Source: Nitrosotalea sp. (GTDB lineage: Archaea > Halobacteriota > Syntropharchaeia > Alkanophagales > Methanospirareceae). From it: 10,467 bases of DNA. A program made the position numbers and the translations under genes. The stretch covers positions 1 through 10,467 of the forward strand of contig DYFG01000050.1 in the NCBI GenBank assembly GCA_020725315.1, given 5' to 3'. The notes beneath the pieces were generated by a model. That model had not been told where the DNA came from and ran no database searches. It saw only the letters and a program-made list of their open reading frames with translations. The stretch's first letter is position 1, and the number at the start of each line of letters is the position of its first letter. Of the stretch, positions 6,330 to 10,467 are shown piece after piece.

Positions 6330-8396
6330 ATGCACTACATAATCACTGAGAAGGAGACCACAGCAAGAAGAATCGCCGCGATTCTATCAGCCGGGAAAGC
6401 AAAGAAGAGGAAGATAGGGGGTATAGATGCCTATGAGTTCGATGGAACGGTAGTTGCAGGACTAAGCGGCCATGTCTTCCGTCTGGACTACCCACCACCG
6501 TATAATAATTGGAGCAAGATAAATCCATACACACTGATTGACGCCCGAATAGTAGCCGTTGCATTAAAAAAAACCATTGTTAATGCGCTGAAACAGATAG
6601 CAAACGATGCTGAGTCTGTAACCATCGCGACAGACTACGACCGCGAAGGTGAGTTAATCGGCGTTGAAGCGCTCAGCATTGTTAAAAAGATAAATCCCGA
6701 TGTGCACATTGACAGGATGCGATACAGTGCGCTAACCGAGCAAGCAATAAAAGAAAGCTTAGCCGCACGAAGTAACGTTGATTATAACCTGGCGGCTTCA
6801 GCCGAGGCGAGAGGGATGATTGACTTGATATGGGGAGCAGCACTGACACGGTTCATCTCGCTATCCGCGAATCGGTTAGGTGAGGGGTTCTTTTCTGTTG
6901 GACGTGTTCAATCTCCCACACTTGCATTGGTCGTGGTGAGGGAGAAAGAGATTGAGAAATTCGTTCCCCGTAAATACTGGGAACTACATGCGAAATTAAA
7001 GACGGAAAAGGGCGAGACCTTCGAGGTTATCCATGAAACGCAAAAATTCTGGGAGAGAGAAGAAGTTGAAGGGATAAAATCGAGGATAGAAGCAGCTACG
7101 GGAGGTTATGTTCGGGAGGTGGAGACGCGTTTGAGGGATGAAAAGCCGCCTGCTCCGTTTGATACCACCGGTTTTATAAGGGCTGCGTCGTCTATCGGCT
7201 ATACGCCAAGGAGGGCAATGAATATCGCTGAGGGCTTATATCTCCAAGGGCTCATCTCTTATCATCGCACTGATAACACCACGTATCCTGAAGTGCTCGA
7301 TCTGAGGCTGTTGGTGAAGATGTTCCTCGGGAACGATGAGTTTGGCGATTATGCTCGTCTCATATCACAGAAGGAGCAGTTGAAGCCAACCGCGGGTAAA
7401 AAAAGGACCACTGACCATCCACCTATCCATCCCGTCTCAGCGGCATCCAAAGATAAGATTGGCAAGGCGGAGTGGGCTATCTATGAACTCGTGGTAAGGC
7501 GGTTTTTAGCTACACTTTCCGATGCCGCACAATGGGAGGATACCGACGTGAAGGTCGAGCTCGGTGGAGAGATCTTTGAAGCAAAGGGGAGAGAATTAAA
7601 GGAAGAAGGGTTCCTCGCTATTTATCCCTATCAGAAGAAAGAGGAATGGCTCATACCCAGGTTAAAAGAGGGCGAGAACGTAAAAATAGAGCAGATAGAG
7701 ATTGTAGAGAAGGAAACAAAACCACCAAACAGGATTTCACAAGCGGGCTTAATAAAGAAGATGGAAGATCTGGGGCTCGGCACGAAGAGTACACGACATG
7801 AGATCATAGGGAAATTGTACGAACGGAGATACGTGCAGGGTAATCCTGTTAAGCCCACTGAAACGGCATTTGCACTTATAGAGTCGTTAGAAAAATATGC
7901 GACGATGATAACGAAGCCGGAGATGACCAAAACGCTGGAGCAGGAGATGGACGAGATACGCGACGGTAAACGAAAGAAAGAGGATGTTGTGGCTGATTCG
8001 AGAGCTATGCTGAAAGCGGTGTTTGAGGAGATGACGAAGAACCGGGAGGAGATAGCGGAATCACTGAAAGAGGCGATAAAAGGGGGTACAATAATAGGGA
8101 GATGCCCGGAATGTGGCTCTGAACTTTTCGTGGCGATTTCTCAACGAGGGAAGCGATTTGTGGGCTGCCAGAATTATCCTACCTGTACGTTCTCGTTGCC
8201 ACTACCACGAAGTGGAAGACTGCTCGTGACCACGGATACGTGCGATACCCATCCGTTCTTATTTAAATTGAGGATAATGAAGAAGGGTATGAAGCGACCG
8301 TGGGATTTCGGCTGTCCTTATTGCAATTTCTTGCACTGGGAGGAGAGAAAAGAACGGGGATACTTAGAGCAGGCGTATTCAGACAAAAATAAATAG
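6330..8396 (+). CDS. topA: DNA topoisomerase I, archaeal type IA
   Basis: The enzyme relaxes negatively supercoiled DNA by a single-strand break and passage. The 688-aa protein has a Toprim domain with catalytic E7 (ITEKET) and the acidic DYDREGE motif at 102-108, then GRVQSP at 191-196. The active-site tyrosine is Y311 in GLISYHRTDNTTYP, followed by DHPPIHPV (362-369) and the GLGTKSTRHEII block (482-493). The C-terminus has a zinc finger C592xxC595...C613xxxxxC619 and a second site with C638xxH641...C662xxC665. This is the domain order of the archaeal topA family, and the length is typical. No domain is missing. The residue after the catalytic Tyr is His; this position varies in the family (Pro or Met in others). 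ATG 6330 begins directly with the Toprim strand, so the start is sound. The prenyl synthase gene follows after 43 bp. Confidence 0.95.
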   Translation: MHYIITEKETTARRIAAILSAGKAKKRKIGGIDAYEFDGTVVAGLSGHVFRLDYPPPYNNWSKINPYTLIDARIVAVALKKTIVNALKQIANDAESVTIATDYDREGELIGVEALSIVKKINPDVHIDRMRYSALTEQAIKESLAARSNVDYNLAASAEARGMIDLIWGAALTRFISLSANRLGEGFFSVGRVQSPTLALVVVREKEIEKFVPRKYWELHAKLKTEKGETFEVIHETQKFWEREEVEGIKSRIEAATGGYVREVETRLRDEKPPAPFDTTGFIRAASSIGYTPRRAMNIAEGLYLQGLISYHRTDNTTYPEVLDLRLLVKMFLGNDEFGDYARLISQKEQLKPTAGKKRTTDHPPIHPVSAASKDKIGKAEWAIYELVVRRFLATLSDAAQWEDTDVKVELGGEIFEAKGRELKEEGFLAIYPYQKKEEWLIPRLKEGENVKIEQIEIVEKETKPPNRISQAGLIKKMEDLGLGTKSTRHEIIGKLYERRYVQGNPVKPTETAFALIESLEKYATMITKPEMTKTLEQEMDEIRDGKRKKEDVVADSRAMLKAVFEEMTKNREEIAESLKEAIKGGTIIGRCPECGSELFVAISQRGKRFVGCQNYPTCTFSLPLPRSGRLLVTTDTCDTHPFLFKLRIMKKGMKRPWDFGCPYCNFLHWEERKERGYLEQAYSDKNK

Positions 8397-8423
8397 GGGG
8401 TATTTATAAGAGGGTTTTATTAT

Positions 8424-8429
8424 AAGGAG
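8424..8429 (+). promoter_or_regulatory. Ribosome binding site of the prenyl synthase gene
   Basis: AAGGAG lies 10 nt before the ATG at 8440 and supports that start over the in-frame ATG at 8449. A TATA-like TTTATAAG at 8403-8410 lies only some 20 bp upstream. A transcript from it would start near 8430 and lose this site, so co-transcription with topA seems likelier. Confidence 0.5.
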
Positions 8430-8439
8430 TAGGAATCAA

Positions 8440-9444
8440 ATGAAAAAGATGCAGATTCAAGAAGAGGTGCTGTACTTCAACCGCAAGTTATCTGAGGTTA
8501 TCGATCAGAAATTGGAGGGGTGCAACAATGAGATTTTATACGACGCACTGAGTTATATAAAAGAGACCGGAGGAAAGAGACTTCGTCCTATCATATGCCT
8601 GCTCTCAGCGGAGGCGGTGGGTGGCTCCAGGGAAAAAGCATTGTCCACCGCGATAGCGATCGAGCTCCTCCATAACGCTTCGCTGGTTCATGATGATATC
8701 ATCGATGAGAATTACATACGGAGGAAGAATCCTTCTAATCCCGCGAGATATGGCGAAAAGAAGGCGATAATCATCGGTGATCTCTTATTTGGACTTTCTT
8801 GCGAGATGCTTGCGCGGTGTGGCGTTCCGGAAGTTGTGGGCTTTGTCTCGAATGCTGTTGCGGATATCGCTATGGGGCAATATCTGGAGTTCACGTTGAG
8901 AACCTTGCAAGATGTGACAGAGCAATTGTACATGGAGGTAGCGGAGCTGAAAACGGCTTCGACATTTATGGCGAGTGCAGAAGCAGGTGCGGTACTCGGA
9001 GGTGGGAGCGAAGTAGAAATCGAGAAGCTACGCACTTATGGTAAGAATTTAGGGATTGCATTTCAGATTCAAGATGACATCTTAGACATCTGTGGTGACC
9101 CTGCGATAACCGGAAAGCCAGTTGGATTGGACATCAAGAATGGTGAAAGAACTATTCTTGTCATCCACGCCTTGAATCATTCAAAGAATCAAGAAAAGGA
9201 GTATATAACGACGATTCTATCGAGGGATAGCGAACCCGGCAGTTTTGACATTGAGCGGGTGAGGAGCATTTTGGTAGATGCTGGCTCGATTGATCATGCA
9301 CTTCAGCTTTCCAAGGGGTTCATAAGGAATGCGGGAACTTGTATTGCCGGACTCGATGATTCGGAAGCGAAGCAGAAACTTCAATGTATCGCGGACTTTT
9401 CGCAGGAACGAATAAACATTCATGTTTCAAATACGTTTTTATAA
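8440..9444 (+). CDS. idsA: Polyprenyl (geranylgeranyl-type) diphosphate synthase
   Basis: This trans-prenyltransferase extends allylic diphosphates with isopentenyl diphosphate, supplying chains for archaeal ether lipids and possibly quinone-type side chains. The 334-aa protein has GGKRLRP at 44-50, the first Asp-rich motif DDIID at 85-89 in LVHDDIIDE, R94 and R95 just after it, K171-T172, the second Asp-rich motif QDDILD at 211-216, and GKPVGLDIKNGERT at 225-238 with its conserved lysines. All catalytic residues are present and the length is usual. The residue five places before the first Asp motif, which helps set product length, is alanine (A80), whereas short-chain C20 synthases often carry an aromatic residue there. 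The product may therefore be longer than C20. The gene shares its strand with topA and is convergent with the decayed gene at its 3' end. Confidence 0.92.
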   Translation: MKKMQIQEEVLYFNRKLSEVIDQKLEGCNNEILYDALSYIKETGGKRLRPIICLLSAEAVGGSREKALSTAIAIELLHNASLVHDDIIDENYIRRKNPSNPARYGEKKAIIIGDLLFGLSCEMLARCGVPEVVGFVSNAVADIAMGQYLEFTLRTLQDVTEQLYMEVAELKTASTFMASAEAGAVLGGGSEVEIEKLRTYGKNLGIAFQIQDDILDICGDPAITGKPVGLDIKNGERTILVIHALNHSKNQEKEYITTILSRDSEPGSFDIERVRSILVDAGSIDHALQLSKGFIRNAGTCIAGLDDSEAKQKLQCIADFSQERINIHVSNTFL

Positions 9445-9466
9445 TCTTCTCTTATCCTTATCCTTT
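9436..9466 (+). terminator. T-rich stretch ending the prenyl synthase transcript
   Basis: A T5 run overlapping the stop codon is followed by pyrimidine-rich sequence with several TTAT/CTTT tracts. Archaeal RNA polymerase ends transcripts at T-rich tracts without needing a hairpin. The position between two convergent genes suits a terminator. Confidence 0.35.
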
Positions 9467-9477
9467 CAAGAACTCAC

Positions 9478-10291
9478 TTATCCATACATCCACCAAATTC
9501 GTGCATCCAGGTGTTCTTCTGTTTTTGCTTCCTGATCGCACATCCTATCGAGTTCTTGAACGGTTTTAAATGATAATGCAAGCCTTGCAGCGTCTTTTTC
9601 CGAAAATGTCTTTTTCACCTCAGCTTTCACCGCTTCCGGCGATACGCCAGCATCGCACAGATATTTGAATTCCTTTGCTCGTATCGGAACCTCGCCAGTA
9701 ATTTCACTTTTGAAAACACCTTTGATTTTATACGTTGTCTTTGGCTTCTCTGCACGAAGTTTGAAATAGACTCGTTGCGTTCCTCCTTTTGGGATTACAA
9801 TGCCGTACTCCTTTGGAACTGAGATTTTGAAAGACCCTAAATGCGCTTCATGCGGATTTCTATTTCTATACCCTCTATTTTTGCTTCGATTATTTTAAGC
9901 GATGAAGAAGTTTCTAACTCAACGCCCCATTCCTCTATCGCTCTATCCGTATTGTTCTGGATTTCTATTGTTAAATCTATTTCCTTTTTTTCAGTCGGTA
10001 TTTCATATTCTATTTCTTTTAATTTTACTTCTTCTCTTTTTATTACCCGATCAAGCATTGGGCGATATATTACTTTTCCGTCCTTCGTGACCTCTTTTGA
10101 CCAATCCTTTATGAAATCCATCACGTCAGTACACCACCATCATCGGTTTTTCTATCATACGAATCGTGACCATACCAAGTTTTAGTTTGTCATCAGTTCG
10201 TCAACGGAAAGCGAATTAAGCCATTTCTCGTCTTCTTCACTTATTTTCAACTCTTCTATCTCTTCTCTTTTGAGTTTTATTCTTTCAAGTT
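9478..10291 (-). pseudogene. Decayed gene of unknown function with three frameshifts
   Basis: Four open segments on the minus strand line up end to end in different frames and read as one protein of about 270 aa. They are 10291-10195 (LERIKLKREEIEELKISEED), 10194-10126 (DDKLKLGMVTIRMIEKPMMV), 10130-9837 (MDFIKDWSKEVTKDGKVIYR) and 9864-9478 (GSFKISVPKEYGIVIPKGGT). Single-base changes near 10195, near 10130 and between 9841 and 9864 would restore one frame. The middle (about residues 100-190) has alternating beta-strand patterns, such as IDLTIEIQNNTDRAIEEWGV and TQRVYFKLRAEKPKTTYKIK, resembling an immunoglobulin-like or CARDB-type beta-sandwich. The ends are charged and helical. There is no signal peptide or membrane segment. 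I do not recognise the family. The 5' end abuts the group II intron, so any earlier exon would lie beyond the right edge. Sequencing indels are an alternative explanation, but the long neighbouring genes are intact. Confidence 0.65.
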
Positions 10292-10294
10292 GTC

Positions 10295-10343
10295 GAGTAG
10301 AGCTCATAGCCACCTCCTCCCGGAGGCTACTATGAGCCCCCTC
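10295..10343 (-). ncRNA. Group II intron domain VI with bulged branch-point A
   Basis: The upper hairpin spans 10302-10337: GCTCATAG pairs with CTATGAGC, then TAGCCTCC pairs with GGAGGTGG with one A-G mismatch, closed by a GGGA (GNRA) tetraloop. Below it GAGGGG pairs with TCT...CTC, leaving a single unpaired A (position 10298). This A is seven nucleotides from the 3' end at 10292, the usual place for the branch-point that attacks the 5' splice site. A 3-nt linker joins it to domain V. Confidence 0.85.
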
Positions 10344-10346
10344 ACA

Positions 10347-10379
10347 GAACCGGACTTGAGGTTTTCCCTCATCCGGCTC
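10347..10379 (-). ncRNA. Group II intron domain V
   Basis: Domain V is the catalytic core hairpin that binds the metal ions for splicing. The minus strand begins GAGCCGGAT and ends GTCCGGTTC, with the AGC catalytic triad at positions 2-4 of the hairpin. Eight base pairs, then a U·G, are followed by a 2-nt AA bulge on the 3' side, a 4-bp upper stem GAGG/CCTC, and a GAAAA loop. At 33 nt it is one base shorter than the usual 34, because the terminal loop is not a plain GNRA tetraloop with a closing pair. Confidence 0.88.
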
Positions 10380-10467
10380 TTCAGAAGAACCTCCCTATTA
10401 TTTTCTGGATAGGTTATGAGTCCAGTTTTGTTGCCATCCTTTACCCGCCTCTTTGTGCGGTTGATGT

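Larger units (their letters stand above)
10292..10467 (-). mobile_element. 3' end of a group II intron, running off the right edge
   Basis: Domains V and VI are recognisable (given separately), and the inferred 3' end at 10292 finishes in AC, as expected for the AY end of group II introns. The rest, 10380-10467, would be the end of domain IV or the part between the maturase gene and domain V. No reverse transcriptase motif fits in these 88 bases, so the protein gene, if any, lies beyond the edge. The intron lies on the same strand as the decayed gene that follows it. Confidence 0.85.

Noticed and set aside
7258..7284. His after the catalytic Tyr of topoisomerase I as a possible defect
   Set aside because: This position is variable in type IA enzymes (for example Met in E. 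coli TopA), while Tyr, Arg, Thr and Asp of the motif are all kept.
9837..10185. Plus-strand 114-codon frame rich in Ser, Ile and Phe
   Set aside because: It is the complement of the decayed minus-strand gene; its hydrophobic look comes from reading the opposite strand of Glu/Lys-rich codons.
10182..10307. Independent 41-aa small gene with strong ribosome site on the minus strand
   Set aside because: Its start region is the domain VI stem of the group II intron, and its last residues continue in another frame into the decayed gene, so it is a pseudogene segment and not a separate gene.
1..10467. CRISPR array, tRNA or rRNA genes
   Set aside because: No regularly spaced direct repeats and no cloverleaf or rRNA-like segments were seen on either strand.

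Overview
The window looks archaeal, most likely a euryarchaeote of the methanogen / anaerobic methanotroph kind. It carries a Tes-like radical SAM protein for tetraether lipids, an archaeal-type topoisomerase I with zinc ribbons, a (geranyl)geranyl-type prenyl diphosphate synthase, a glucosyl-3-phosphoglycerate synthase with its phosphatase partner, TTTAWATA-like TATA boxes and a GAGGTGA Shine-Dalgarno site. The lineage (for example ANME-1/Methanophagales-like) is an inference from gene content and cannot be proved from this piece.

Layout. Positions 1-275 hold no firm gene. A tes-like gene runs on the minus strand (276-1778) and diverges, across about 47 bp with overlapping TATA elements, from a plus-strand run. 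That run is: a small ORF resembling only the C-terminal part of an AAA-type ATPase (1826-2287); a SIS-domain protein that appears cut at both ends (2305-3018); gatA (3086-4546); gpgS (4563-5744); a broken gpgP-like phosphatase that has lost its middle (5749-6272); topA (6330-8396); and a polyprenyl diphosphate synthase (8440-9444). Convergent to these on the minus strand is a decayed gene of about 270 codons with three frameshifts (9478-10291). It directly abuts the 3' end of a group II intron (10292 to beyond the right edge). Intron domains V and VI, including a bulged branch-point A, can be read directly from the sequence.

How it works together. Prenyl synthase and Tes both belong to archaeal membrane lipid synthesis, at the start (isoprenoid chain) and the end (tail-to-tail joining) of the pathway. 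gpgS and gpgP would make the compatible solute glucosylglycerate, but the phosphatase is clearly broken here. gatA and topA are housekeeping genes for Asn/Gln-tRNA amidation and DNA topology.

The main oddity is the mix of intact core genes with a run of damaged ones: an ATPase fragment, a truncated SIS protein, a gpgP with an internal deletion, and a frameshifted gene beside a group II intron. I found no CRISPR array, tRNA or rRNA, and no clearly new defence-type system.
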